Both the position numbers and the translations under genes were made by a program. Below the pieces are notes generated by a model. It ran no database searches. It saw only the letters and a list, made by a program, of their open reading frames with translations, and was not told the origin of the DNA. Source: Macrocybe gigantea (Eukaryota > Basidiomycota > Agaricomycetes > Agaricales > Callistosporiaceae). Taken from it: a stretch of 64,000 nucleotides of DNA. Location of the stretch: contig SJRY01000206.1 of the NCBI GenBank assembly GCA_011319805.1, positions 1 to 64,000 of the forward strand, in the 5' to 3' direction. Below, one piece after another: positions 21,235 through 31,752 of the stretch. The first letter of the stretch is position 1, and each line of letters opens with the position of its first letter.

Positions 21235-22663
21235 ATGGCGTCTCTGCTCCGTACAGCACGCAACTTTTTACGCGGCCCATCCCCCCACGACTATTTCCTA
21301 CTACTGGTTTCGATATCATCGATAACTCTCATCAAATTCAAGAGGAGACCGGGAGTGGTACACACCCGACGAATTCTATCCAGTGCGAATTGGCCAAGTC
21401 TTCAGTCCAAGTATCAGGTTGTCGGAAAGCTGGGATACGGTGCATATTCCACAGTATGGCTATGTCGGACCTTCTGTGAGGTCTGTCGGTCTTCACTGTT
21501 CATTATTTGCGCTTAACTCGACAGAGAACATCGACATGTGGCCCTCAAGATTGGCAATCATGCGGAGCTCGCAGGCGAAGTGGCAGCCCTGAAACATTTG
21601 AAATCCATTCGAACAACCCACGACGGCTCGTTACTAGTTCGGAATTTGTTGGACGAGTTCGTCCTCACCCACCATGCCAAGAAGTACCAGGCAGTCGTCC
21701 ACCCACCACTGGCAATTACCCTACGAGAATTCCGGAAGATGTTTCCTGAAAAATCCTTACCTGTGGACCTCTTGAGATTGGTTCTCAAACATGTTCTTCT
21801 CGCTCTCGACTTCCTGCACACAGAGGCTAAGATGGTACATACCGGTGCGTCTCGTTTCCCATCGCTTTGTGCTGACTTGTGAAGTTTTCATAGATATACA
21901 GGAGAAGAATATTCTCCTAGGCTTGAACGACAGTTCTTCCGAAGATGACTTGGAAAAGTTTGAAAGGCAAGAGATGGAATCGCCCAGCCCCCGGAAGATT
22001 GATGGTGAACGAATTATCTACATGCCCCGACCTCTAGTCCCTCGTATATATGACTATGGCCGCCCCGTACTGTGCGACTTTAGCGAGGCTCGTTTTGGCG
22101 ATTACAATGGTATGGAAGATATCCAGCCCTATCAATATCGCGCACCCGAGGTCATCCTGGACATACCTTGGACTGAGAAAGTGGATATCTGGAACGTTGG
22201 AGTCCTTGTGAGTGGTACCACCGCCGCCTTTATATTGTGATTCATATGGCGGCCTAGATTTGGGATGTATTTGAAAATGGCAATCTGTTCAAATCCACGG
22301 GAGGAATCGAGAATGAACAGGACAATATTTACCACCTTGCTCATATGGTTGCGTTGCTCGGTCCTCCTCCAAAAGACTTTCTCGAGAGAAGTCAAACGGA
22401 TCGGCCTTGGCGGTGGTTTGACAAAGGCGGTACGGACGACTTGTCACAGCATATAAATTGCTTATGACTTGTCTACAGGGAATTGGAAAGGAGCTGCTGA
22501 GATTGCGAGCACGAGTTGGGTGAATGTCGAGAGGAAACTCAAAGGGGAAGATAAAACTCAATTTCTGCGGTTCGTCCAGAAGATGCTGACATGGAAGCCT
22601 GAAGAGAGAGAAAGCGCCCGGGAACTTTTGAAAGATTCGTGGCTAAACCGTGTCTCGAGCTGA
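21235..22663 (+). CDS. SRPK-like serine/threonine protein kinase
   Basis: Exons are 21235-21475, 21525-21844, 21894-22207, 22258-22429 and 22479-22663. Motifs are VGKLGYGAYSTVWL (glycine loop), HVALKIGN (beta-3 Lys), MVHTDIQEKNILL (catalytic loop; HTDI as in SRPKs), VLCDFSEARFG (DFG position reads DFS), YRAPEVILDIPW and WNVGVLIWDVFENGNLF. The last three junctions are in phase. The first is one base short when GT-AG (21476-21524) is applied, so a base may be missing near the end of exon 1. Fungal expansions of SRPK-like kinases are common; the substrate is unknown. The N-terminus has a hydrophobic stretch that may target mitochondria. Confidence 0.8.
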
Positions 22664-23130
22664 ACGTGACGTGGTGGTAGTTCTATAGTTCATGTGATGC
22701 ACTTGCTTCGATGCACTCTGGTCTTTTCGCACACCTCAAATTCATTGATGCGTGCTGGTGTCATGTCGCTCAATATTTTATCTAAATTGAACCCTGACCT
22801 GAGCAGTAATGCAAGCACATTTGTCATTAGACATAATAGTGATGGTGATGAAAATACTTGGGTTGTAACAAGTGCAATGTCACTCGGAATAAATGATGCC
22901 CTAAAAGTCCAATAAGTGAGAGAGAGAGAGGGGGGTAAGGGTGGAGGAAGAGATGACGGAAAGGTATATGTCAAGCCATAAATGTACAGCAGAAAAGAAA
23001 AACGATCGACCACCGATGATCCGCAACGCGTGGGTAACATATAGCATGAAAAGAAAAAAAAGGACGCGGAAAGCATATACGTCGAGATCATCCAAGTAAA
23101 TGGGAAAAAAAAAAAGGGAAGGAACAGGTG
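22664..23130. other. Intergenic between convergent genes
   Basis: About 470 bp between the 3' ends of the kinase (plus) and the aspartic peptidase (minus). It contains purine-rich simple sequence (GAGAGAG near 22918, A-runs near 23050 and 23106). No coding exon seen. Confidence 0.5.
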
Positions 23131-25379
23131 TCATGTCTCGGCCAAACTTGACCTGAAAGCCGGGTCGATTTTTCCACCACGCGCGGCGGTGCCGATGCCC
23201 GCCATGCTCGTCACCTGCCTCAAATTGCCAAACTCGTCGACGGCCGCGTCGTCGTCGTCTTCTTCCCCATCTTCCCCACCCTCGTCCTCGCGACCATGAT
23301 CCTGATCACGATCACGGTACGACTCGCTCAGATCAGCGGGACGTTCGAGCGGCGGGAGGAGAGGCATCGCGACGCTGTTGGTGCGCTGATGTCCTGCCAC
23401 GAAGGACGCGGCGGACGAAGCATCGCTGAGCGTGCGATGGTGGGTGGAATCGAGCTCTGTCGGGCTCAAATTGGACGACCGAGTCCTGGTCCGCGTCGCC
23501 TCGACGAGCGTATCGTCTCCCCAGTCGACAACGGCCGGCTTTGCGGGATCGTCCCACGTCTCGTCGTGCTTGGCTGCACCCGACTTGGGCTGAGCACACC
23601 AAACTCGTCGTCAACGACACGCGTCTTGACGCTGCTCATCGTCGTTTCCGACGCCTCCTCCTTCATGTACGCTTTGTAGTTTGCATATCGTGCATTGTCG
23701 TCATCTTCATCGTGACTACCCCTGGAAGTGCGCCGCGCAAGAACGTACGCGCCAAGATCGCGCTTGTTGTCGGCGAGCGCGCCAGCAGTGGCACCTGCTA
23801 CAACGGCACCTGCCGCACGGCGATACCTGCGTCTGTAGCAAAACCAGCGGATGGCAAAGAGCGTAAAGCACAGAGCAAAGAACCCAAGCAGGCCGATCAA
23901 GACGATGATGCCGACCGAGAGCTTTCTGCCATCGTCGCCAGCGGGGGGGTTGGAGTTTGACGTCCCGCCGCTCTGGCTGCCCCCGAGGGGCTGATTGAGA
24001 ACGCGCACGCGGCGAAACTCATCGAGCGCGACAGTGGGATCCGTGAGGCCCAACAAGCCAAGCCTGGGCTTGACAGGTGCGCTTTCGCCAGTGTGGGTGG
24101 GAACGTACCGTCGGCGTCGGGGACGGCGTAGGCCATGACGGTGTAGACGTTGCGCATAAAGGGCACGCCGAGGATCATGTCGCCAACCTGGGTTGTTGGG
24201 GAGGCGAGCACGCCGTCAGCAGCCTGAATGAGCCCGATGCAGTAGTCGGCCTTGTTATCTTTTGGGGGCTCGGCGGTGAGGTCGAGCGGATGCAGGGGTA
24301 TTTCGGATCGGTCGTCGAGCGTGATGGTCATGTTGAGCGGGGTCGTGCATGGGACGTAATCTGGGAGAAAGGGCGTCAGTCGCACACGCTCATAAACGAA
24401 AAAAGTTGGGCCTACATTGGCCGTCGGAGGCGGGACTGACGCCGATAGCACCGTAGATGCCGTTGGCGACTTTGGAGGTGGTGAGGATGAGGGGTACGCC
24501 CGAGTCGAGGACGGCGCTTGGAAAGACGGCGCCTGTGTTGGAGCGGCCAACCTGGACGGGACGGTTCTCACCGTTTGCGTAGACGGTGATGGCGCGAACG
24601 CCGAGCTTCCAGAAGAGCGTGCCTGAGCGCTCACTGACGAGCGTCGAGTACTGGATCTTGGACGGGTCGTGCACGAGTGCGGACGGGTGGCGACCGATTC
24701 CGAGGATGGACTGGACGCTGTCTGATCCGGGACGAGACAGTGCAAGGGAGAGAAAGCGAGCAGAGGGCGCGGAGGATACGGGGGTGATGGAGAAGAGGTT
24801 GGAGGCCCAGGCGGCGCCGTCGGGATTGTTGGACGTGACAGGAGGAATGAGCTGGGCGATGATGGAGTTGAGGGGAAGAGCAAGCCCGAGGATGCCGTTG
24901 AATGAAGACGCGAGCGGTTCGTTGGTGACCGAGTCTGCTGCAGCTGCGAGAGAGTGAGCAGGTGAAGGATCGAAGCGCGAACGAACGAACGCACCAAAAG
25001 CCTGGTTTTCGATCGAATAGCCACCGAGTTCGACAGAGTCCCAGAGGATGGGACCGCTGACGTTGCCCTGAAGGTAGTTTATGCTGAAGGACTGACCTGT
25101 GGACGTCGAGCTCGCGGGGTTGTAATTGTGACCGCCGGTCTGCGAGCAGGCAGAAGAGGAGCACGAAGAGGACGCTACCCAGAGATCTGAAGAGCCAGTG
25201 TCGACCTGGAGAGAGAGTTTTTGTGCGCTGGCGCCGAAGCGCATCTCGATGGTGTAGGCGATGTCATAGACGCCGGTGCCGACGACCTGAAGGGGTAGCA
25301 CGATACCATCCTGTGCGCCGTCGCCCTCGTCGCGGGGAACGGCGCGGGCCTTGCCCTTATAGTCGATCGTGCGGGGCAT
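23131..25379 (-). CDS. Membrane-anchored pepsin-type aspartic peptidase (A1)
   Basis: Exon 1 (25379-24416) carries the first catalytic motif VDTGSSDLWVAS and the second LDSGVPLILT. Exon 2 begins at 24360 after a clean GTAGGC...CCCAG intron. The tail has a transmembrane helix (VGIIVLIGLLGFFALCF) followed by a basic stop-transfer and a long acidic cytosolic region ending at 23131. That is the layout of fungal plasma-membrane aspartic peptidases. No classical signal peptide begins the frame, which opens MPRTIDYKGKARAV; the true start may lie upstream. Frame breaks: one base appears missing near 24065 (or a short atypical intron) and one at 23585/23586 inside the tail. Part of exon 1 is duplicated at 20633-21037. 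Confidence 0.8.
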
Positions 25380-25596
25380 GGCGGAGCCGAAAGGAAAGAA
25401 AGGAAAAAGGTTATGGAGGCGGTGAAGGAGGAAAGAGTTGCCAAGTATGTCATGTGCCTGAACGAGTCCGTTCTTGGCGGAGTCATGTCACGACCAACTC
25501 ATTGCAAGTTTTATTCCTTTCGTTCAAATTCAGAATTAATCGATTCTTTTAGTTTTAGCCATTCCACTTGTGAGTGGTCGATGAAATGAATCATCT

Positions 25597-26361
25597 ATGT
25601 CTTTTTTTTTTTTTGATTTTTTTTTTTTCAAGAACACGAATGCGTCGCTACGGTCTCGTATAGCCGCGTTTCAAGACCATCTCCTCGCTAACCAAGCCCA
25701 AATCAGGGGCATTGACCCGTCTATCGTGATCGACCCACGCCGTTTTCACCTCACGCTGGGCGTGATGGCTCTCGACGACGACGGTCCCAGGACGGTCGAC
25801 GCAGCTCTCGCCCTCCTTCGCTCGCTGCGAGCCGACATTCGAGACGTCCTTGCGACGAGCAGCCTTTCCGTCACGCTCAACAGGCTCGACGTTCTCAACC
25901 CCAGAACCATGAAATCTGAACCACCAGACGAGGCGGAACACGTCTGGGGCAGGGTGCTTTACATCGCTCCGGAAGAGACGCGGGAGCTCGTGCGCATTTC
26001 CAGTGAGGTCAAAACCGCTCATTCGATTGACAAAAGCTTATCAAGCCTAGATCTGGTGCACACGACGTTCAAACGCGCTGGTTACCTGACAGACATGCGC
26101 CCGCTCAAGTTGCACTGCACGGTGCTCAACGTGAGCAAGCGCCGTCCGGCACGTACGCGTGGCAAACCCTTTTCGTACACGGACATCCTGAACACGCCAT
26201 CTGCGCTGGCACTGCTGAACGCAGGCGACGACACAGCCTCGTCGGTGTCGATCGATTTAGGCTGTGCGGTGTCGGTGGATGAGATCGGCCTCTGGGTCAT
26301 GGGCAGCTACGGACAGGATGGTGAATACGTCAGTTGTGGCGGTGTATCGTTGGCTGTGTAA
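25597..26361 (+). CDS. AKAP7/ASCC1-like 2H phosphoesterase-domain protein
   Basis: The frame contains both 2H motifs, FHLTLGVM and KLHCTVLNV, separated by about 120 residues. It also has the family-like ending CAVSVDEIGLWVMGS. 2H proteins of this branch act on 2',3'-cyclic or oligonucleotide phosphates; the function of the fungal form is not settled. The first about 12 codons lie in a poly-T tract (FFFFDFFFF) that looks like a polypyrimidine tract before an acceptor (TTCAAG near 25634). The first exon is therefore probably upstream and the annotated start is likely not real. Stop TAA lies at 26359-26361. Confidence 0.7.
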   Translation: MSFFFFDFFFFKNTNASLRSRIAAFQDHLLANQAQIRGIDPSIVIDPRRFHLTLGVMALDDDGPRTVDAALALLRSLRADIRDVLATSSLSVTLNRLDVLNPRTMKSEPPDEAEHVWGRVLYIAPEETRELVRISSEVKTAHSIDKSLSSLDLVHTTFKRAGYLTDMRPLKLHCTVLNVSKRRPARTRGKPFSYTDILNTPSALALLNAGDDTASSVSIDLGCAVSVDEIGLWVMGSYGQDGEYVSCGGVSLAV

Positions 26362-26522
26362 TCTTTCCACGCACGGACCTTGTACATTTTTCTTTTAAAT
26401 TATTTTATAAAAGATTTACAATTGTCCTTGTTCGAAAAAAAGAATTGAACCGGCGCTTTAAAGGTTCAGTCGTACGGTTTTGGACTCGAACTGCAACAAG
26501 ACCACCCAGCAAAGCAACCCAA

Positions 26523-27277
26523 ATGTCCGAAATCAGAAGAAAGCTCGTCATCGTCGGCGACGGTGCTTGTGGAAAGGCTCGTCTTTTCTTTTTCCTCGCA
26601 TTTCTTGTATTCATCCTACTCCCAGACTTGTCTCTTGATCGTCTTTTCAAAGGGCACCTTTCCCGAGGTCCGCCTCTTACTCACCATTCCTCCGCACTCG
26701 TCCAACTCATTCCCTCCCCTTTATCAGGTTTACGTCCCCACCGTCTTTGAAAACTACGTTGCGGACGTAGAAGTCGACGGAAAGCACGTAGAGCTCGCTC
26801 TATGGGATACCGCTGGTCAGGAAGACTACGATCGCCTTCGCCCCCTCAGTTACCCCGACTCGCACGTCATCCTCATCTGCTTCGCCGTTGACTCGCCCGA
26901 TTCACTTGATAACGTCCAGGAAAAGGTGCGCCCATCCTCTCCATCTATCCGTCCCCCTCCCCGCCTCTCACACCCTCCCTCAGTGGATCTCTGAAGTCAT
27001 GCACTTTTGCGCCGGACTTCCCATCATCCTCGTCGGTTGCAAGAAAGATCTCAGGCGTGATCCCCGCGTCATCGAGGAGCTCAGGAAAACCTCACAGCGC
27101 CCCGTCACCCCGGAGGAGGGCATGGCCGTCGCACAAAAGATCGGCGCAAAACACTATCTAGAGTGCTCCGCAAAGACCGGAGAGGGCGTTCGCGAGGTCT
27201 TCCAGTACGCCACCCGTGCTGCCCTCCTCTCACGCAGTCACGGAAAGAGGAAGCATCGCTCCTGCATCGTTTTGTAA
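26523..27277 (+). CDS. RHO1: Rho-type small GTPase (Rho1)
   Basis: Exons are 26523-26576, 26626-26667, 26728-26925 and 26984-27277. They encode [13 protein letters not shown] (P-loop), [13 protein letters not shown] (switch I), [18 protein letters not shown] (switch II), [18 protein letters not shown] and the C-terminal box CIVL, whose final Leu predicts geranylgeranylation. Rho1 drives cell-wall glucan synthesis and polarised growth at the plasma membrane. The Lys-Thr junction of the P-loop requires a GC-AG intron (AAG/GCTCGT...CCCAG); the others are GT-AG. Length and motifs are complete. Confidence 0.92.
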
Positions 27278-27552
27278 TACCACCCCATACTTACAGGCCC
27301 CCTCCGTCCGCCCTACACATTTTATATACCTATCACGTTTACCCTTCGAGCACACTTCCCGTCCTCTACCCAAGCCCCTTCACGAGTCTCGCGGCCGTAC
27401 TGTCTCTCTCCTTTTTCTTGTGTCTGCCCTTCTCTTTCATGTCCTCGCAATTACTTTCTTTCATCTCTTTTGTTCGATGGAAAGTTCACCAGCCCGCACG
27501 AACACGACCCGATTTCTCATAATGTCATTATAACAAACGCCGTAAGCTAGAG

Positions 27553-28398
27553 CTACTTGCATGGCGGGTGTGCCACTTTGCTCGACGCCGTCTTGAACAG
27601 CTTCACCTCCGCGTTCCTACGCCGCGTCAGACCCGCCAGCACCTTGGCTCCCGCGTGATTGAACTTGGGCATCTCTTGCCCCGCCACCGTGTTCGGGTTC
27701 TCCCCCCCGTTCAGCCTCTTGAGCATCGTCGAAGACTTGAACGCGCCGCATCCGAGATTGAACGTGAACGACGCCAGCGCGCCAAACTGGTTGTCGTTCA
27801 GAACCACCTTGTCGCTCACCGCGTCCGCGACGCATTTCGTGAACGACTTGAGGTCCGTCTGCAGCAGAGACGCCGCGTTGGCCTCGCTCAGCGGAAACTT
27901 GAACGGCACCTCCGCGCAGTTCTTTTGCTTGCACAGATGCCCGAACCCGACCGTCGGCAGGCCTATCGGGTCCGGAGCGGGGCTCTTGACGAACCCTTCG
28001 AACGACTTTATCAGGTTCACCGTCGCCGCGTTCACGTTCGGGTTGGCGGAGCTGCTGCATTTCGCCGTGGACTTGGCTGGCGGTGCCGCTGCCTTGCTGG
28101 ATTTCGCCGGTGGCGTGCTGGCTTTGGTCGTTTTTGCGGGAGCGGTGGGCGCTTTCGTGGATGGTGTAGCCGGTGGCGCCTCGGCGGGCGTCGGCGCGGC
28201 GCGTGAATCAACCTCGCGAGCAAAAAAGTCGCCGTCCTGTCCGGCAGGAACGCGACGCAAGCAGAGTCCTGGCCTTTACGTATAAGATTTAGCATAGGGT
28301 TAGGGATGAAACGACGTACCCGACTCGTTGCATGGCTCCGCGATCGGAGCGGCCAGCGCGAGCGTGGCGGTCAGAAAGGCAATGGAGAGGAGCTTCAT
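27553..28398 (-). CDS. Secreted GH24 (T4-type) lysozyme with Thr/Pro/Ala-rich linker
   Basis: Exon 1 (28398-28320) encodes a signal peptide (MKLLSIAFLTATLALAAP). Exon 2 (28268-27553) begins after a CCAG acceptor and keeps frame. A low-complexity Thr/Pro/Ala/Lys linker (about 50 residues with TKA and PAK repeats) precedes the lysozyme domain. Catalytic spacing Glu-9-Asp-6-Thr (SFEGF, PDP, TVGFGH) is identical to that of the T4-lysozyme triad. Expected reaction: cleavage of peptidoglycan MurNAc-GlcNAc bonds outside the cell. The context suggests antibacterial or nutritional use. A paralogue lies at 29881-30443. The family is of bacterial/phage type, so ancient transfer is plausible. Confidence 0.85.
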
Positions 28399-29880
28399 GA
28401 CAAGTGAAATGAAATGGAAGGTCTCGTCAAGAGATCGATGGAATATTAAAAAAAAAAAGAAAGAGTGCGAGGCGGAGCGGGTCTGGTGAGCGATGCATGT
28501 TCCAAGCTTCGTTTTATACACGAGCCGTGACAGACGCTCTTGTGGCTCATCGTGGCCTCGAGATGGTTATTCTCGTTGTCCTCGACGCCGCACATGCCTT
28601 CGATTCGTACCAGCAGATGTCGTCTTCTCGGAACTTGTGAGCGGATCATTCACATCGCTGTCACCCCCCCTCTGCCGTATCTTCGATACCATCGTGAGTG
28701 AGGATCCTTGTCAGAGCCTACCCGTGAATTGTCTGCAGACGGCTGCACGAGCAAATGTGCCTGGGGAGGCAGATTGACGCACGCCTGCAACTTACTTGGG
28801 ACGCCGGTTTCGACTCTTTGCATGCTGCCTTGGCGATGCGACGCTCGATAGCTATCATGCCAGTTGGAGATTTTATCAGCCTTTCGATGCTTACTCTTGT
28901 CGGTGGCGCATCTGGACTCGACGTCTTGGGCAGAGAGAAAATATGCGTTTCATGCACCAATTTCAGGCTTCATGAACAAGATTGAATGAACCGTCAGCAC
29001 TTCAATCGCTACTTTCTAGGTTTTCTGCGGGTCATGGAATTCCGATGTTCATGGTATTTCTCAGATGGGGAGTCGGTCCTGTAAAGTGCCAATGGTAGAA
29101 AGAAAATCCACCAAGCGGTGCTCTTGGTGGCGGGTCATCTAGACAGCAGACAGGAGAAGCAGTGTTTAGTTTGTAGCAAGCGTGGATGAACACTTGATTG
29201 ACGTGCACAGCGCATGGATTTGTCGTGAAATCTGCAAGAGATTATGTCAGCATCTCACGATCAAACTCTTCATTACAAGGTTAACGGCATTCTACGTCTG
29301 AATGCGATTCAACACGAGAAATGCATGAAACAAGGGTGAATTCCTAGAATTATAGCGCCAGACGCTTCGTTCTTTTCACGTCGTGTGTGCAATGCCCTGC
29401 GATGCTCCACAGCAGTGCTCGACGGGATAAATGTCCACTGCCTTTTCTAGTGTCTTCCATTCGACTCTTCTAAATTTCTTTGCCTTGCAGATGGTACGTT
29501 GGCATCCATCTCGCGCTGTTGCAAGGTAGCACGGAGTGCAACTGTGTCTAGCGATGTTTGCAAAATATCCGACACGAAGCTTTCCAAACTCTAGGTCGGT
29601 CAAACCATGCACTTTATTTCTCGACCGATCGGGTGCAAGACGAGATCCGATGTGAGTATTAGAAGAATTCTAATTTCTGAATGCTATCATCAACACACCT
29701 CTTCATATCACCACTCCAATACCGTCACAACTGCTGCGGCACATAATTTCACACCTCGAACTGTCCTCGTGTGGTGCGCTTTTCTTTTGCTCTGTCACGG
29801 CATCTAAAGCATAAATATCCTCACCGCGCTCTCGCTCCAGCTTCTTCCATAACCTTACCGGACTAAACACCTCTCATAAC
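28399..29880. other. Long intergenic region between divergent GH24 genes
   Basis: About 1.5 kb between the 5' ends of the two lysozyme genes, so it holds both promoters. AT-rich tracts (poly-A near 28448) lie close to the minus-strand start. Small open frames (29376-29612 minus, 28755-28985 plus) show no family features. Nothing else is recognised. Confidence 0.5.
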
Positions 29881-30443
29881 ATGGGTAGTGCGTCGCGCTT
29901 TTTCTTGCCACTATGGTGGCCGAACGCTAAACGCCTGCTTCAGACGCAGAGTCGGCTCCGCCTCCATCTCAACCTCCTAGCGTCAACGACGCCACAATAA
30001 ACTATATCAAAGACATTGAGAAATTCGTGGCAGAGCCCAAGCCGGACCCCGTCGGATATCCAACAGTCGGCTACGGTCACAAATGCCAGCAGCCCAAGTG
30101 CGCCGAGGTTCCGTATTCCTTCCCGCTCACAAGAGAGACCGCAGAAGCGCTCCTTCATGACGATCTTCGTCGGTATGCTTCCTGCGTATCAGACTCGGTC
30201 TCTCCGTCAGTCTCCCTCAACGACAATCAACGAGGAGCTTTGACTTCGTTCACATACAATGTTGGATGTGGGGCATTGAAATCGTCCACCATGCTCAGGC
30301 GCATCAACGCGGGCGAGGATCCCAACACCGTCGCCGCTGAAGAGATGCCGAGGTTCCATTGGGCAGGCGGCAAGGTCTCGAACGGACTTACTCGTCGCCG
30401 CGCCGAGGAGGTCGAACTGTTCCAAAGCCCGTGCGATGACTGA
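29881..30443 (+). CDS. GH24 (T4-type) lysozyme, apparently without a signal peptide
   Basis: Exon 2 (29944-30443) encodes the complete lysozyme domain with the same Glu-9-Asp-6-Thr spacing (DIEKF, PDP, TVGYGH). It is clearly related to the neighbour at 27.5 kb (shared LNDNQ.GAL.SFT.N and MPRF/MPKF blocks). The nearest start is ATG at 29881 with only four coding bases before a GTAGTG donor, joining in phase to GACGCAGAG. This start gives a cytosolic form. An upstream exon with a signal peptide was not found. Expected activity: peptidoglycan hydrolysis. Confidence 0.8.
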
Positions 30444-30691
30444 GCATGTAAGATCAAGTTTTTCTATTCTCGACCGTGAATCGTGAAGTGACTTAGTTTC
30501 ATTGATTCTGGAAGTTTTACTTCCCTCTTTTCAGGTCTTCCGATGGTGCTTTCGTTGGTCTGAGAACTCTACAACCTGTATCGGCGTCGATTGTTTCTTC
30601 TAATGTCATTTCTTAACTCAATCTATCTCTGAGCATTTCTTCGTGAACTATTATATCACAAATCTCGTCGGATCCGTCAACTTGCGTCTCG
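30444..30691. terminator. Convergent 3' region
   Basis: Short AT-rich spacer between the 3' end of the GH24 gene (plus) and the 3' end of the repeat precursor (minus). Both transcripts must terminate here. No specific signal is identifiable. Confidence 0.3.
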
Positions 30692-31063
30692 TCATACCTG
30701 CCCATCCGAATAGTGACTAAAAGCCCAGGCTCATAACTAGGAGCACTTACCCAGTACGTATTAGGTCCGTTATCGTATGCTTGAGCGTCCGCATTGACCT
30801 CGCGGCTCACCTAGCACGTAGTTTGAGCCCGATATATCATAACGAGATGTTCAAAATGCCCACCTCTTCACGGACCCAATAAACGCCACCACTGCCATTG
30901 GCATAGGCGACATCATGGTTAACCTCGCCCCGGCTCTAAGGCACGACCACTAAACAGTTATTCATGTCAATGAATGCCAGTGAACTCTTACATCTACCGC
31001 AATTGGCACCGCTTTCGCAAAGATGACAAGTGCGCTGGCTACGAAAGCGATAAAGAGCTTCAT
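30692..31063 (-). CDS. Small secreted two-repeat precursor, candidate RiPP precursor peptide
   Basis: Exons are 31063-30992, 30935-30864, 30810-30751 and 30697-30692, all joined in phase 0 by GT-AG introns of 53-56 bp. They give 69 residues. Exon 1 is a signal peptide (MKLFIAFVASALVIFAKA). Exons 2 and 3 are imperfect repeats: SRGEVNHDV then AYANGSGGVYWV, and SREVNADAQ then AYDNGPNTYW. The tiny last exon adds Val and stop, so the second repeat also ends YWV. Monobasic Arg sites flank the repeats (SR before each, VREE after the first); no KR site is seen. The gene is divergent from a DUF3328/UstYa-like gene. By analogy with UstA-type precursors, the Tyr/Trp-rich parts would be the modified cores. 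The exon model is consistent but not proven. Confidence 0.6.
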
Positions 31064-31752
31064 GGAAAGACTGTAGGTGATAGGCAATGAGAGAATGATA
31101 TTTCTACGTGCTCGACCTGCACTTGCAAAGTCATGCATTTGGTATCAATCTAAGTAGTTGGTGGCTGCCTCATGACTTGCAATCTAACTATAGGGAGCTA
31201 ACACCCGGCAAAATAGGCTGATTAGAATGCACGAATCGCAACTCCTTCGACACTGTCATTCGTCTATCAGAATCATCGCCCCTAGCCATTACAGCGCTCG
31301 CTATCATACAATCAACTGACCCCGGGATGTTGCTCTCCCTGCCGAGATAGCGTCGAGCTTTGAGTAACTTCTCATTTATGAGATGCAAAGCCTTGCATGG
31401 CGCAGATGTTCGCTGTGTTCCAATTCCGCCGGTGTTCGGCGTATATGTGTCGCTCTCTCGCTAATTAATGACATATGACAGACGGGGCGTTTTAAAGCCT
31501 ATTCCGACGTCGTCGTGGGGCTCAACACATGGTTCACTGACCCCACCCTTACCCGCAACATCCAGACCTGTCGAGACGTACTCCGCGAGGGTGTCATCTG
31601 AGCGCACCTACGGCGAAGCGGCTGAAGATGCCTTATGACTGACAATTTACTACAGGGTCAGAAGGACAGCCCTTTTGCCTTTTCCGCCGCCGTTTGAAAA
31701 GCGCAACTTTGACTCAAGGGATCCTTACTTCTTCTATTGTCCTGGCGTTTAC
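31064..31752. promoter_or_regulatory. Divergent promoter of precursor and DUF3328 genes
   Basis: The 689 bp between the two ATGs must carry both promoters. Such head-to-head pairing usually gives co-expression. I see no long open frame and no motif that I can assign to a regulator. Confidence 0.45.

Noticed and set aside
27568..28206. Long plus-strand frames across the secreted GH24 gene
   Set aside because: They are antisense frames of a GC-rich gene whose minus-strand reading has a signal peptide, clean intron and lysozyme motifs.
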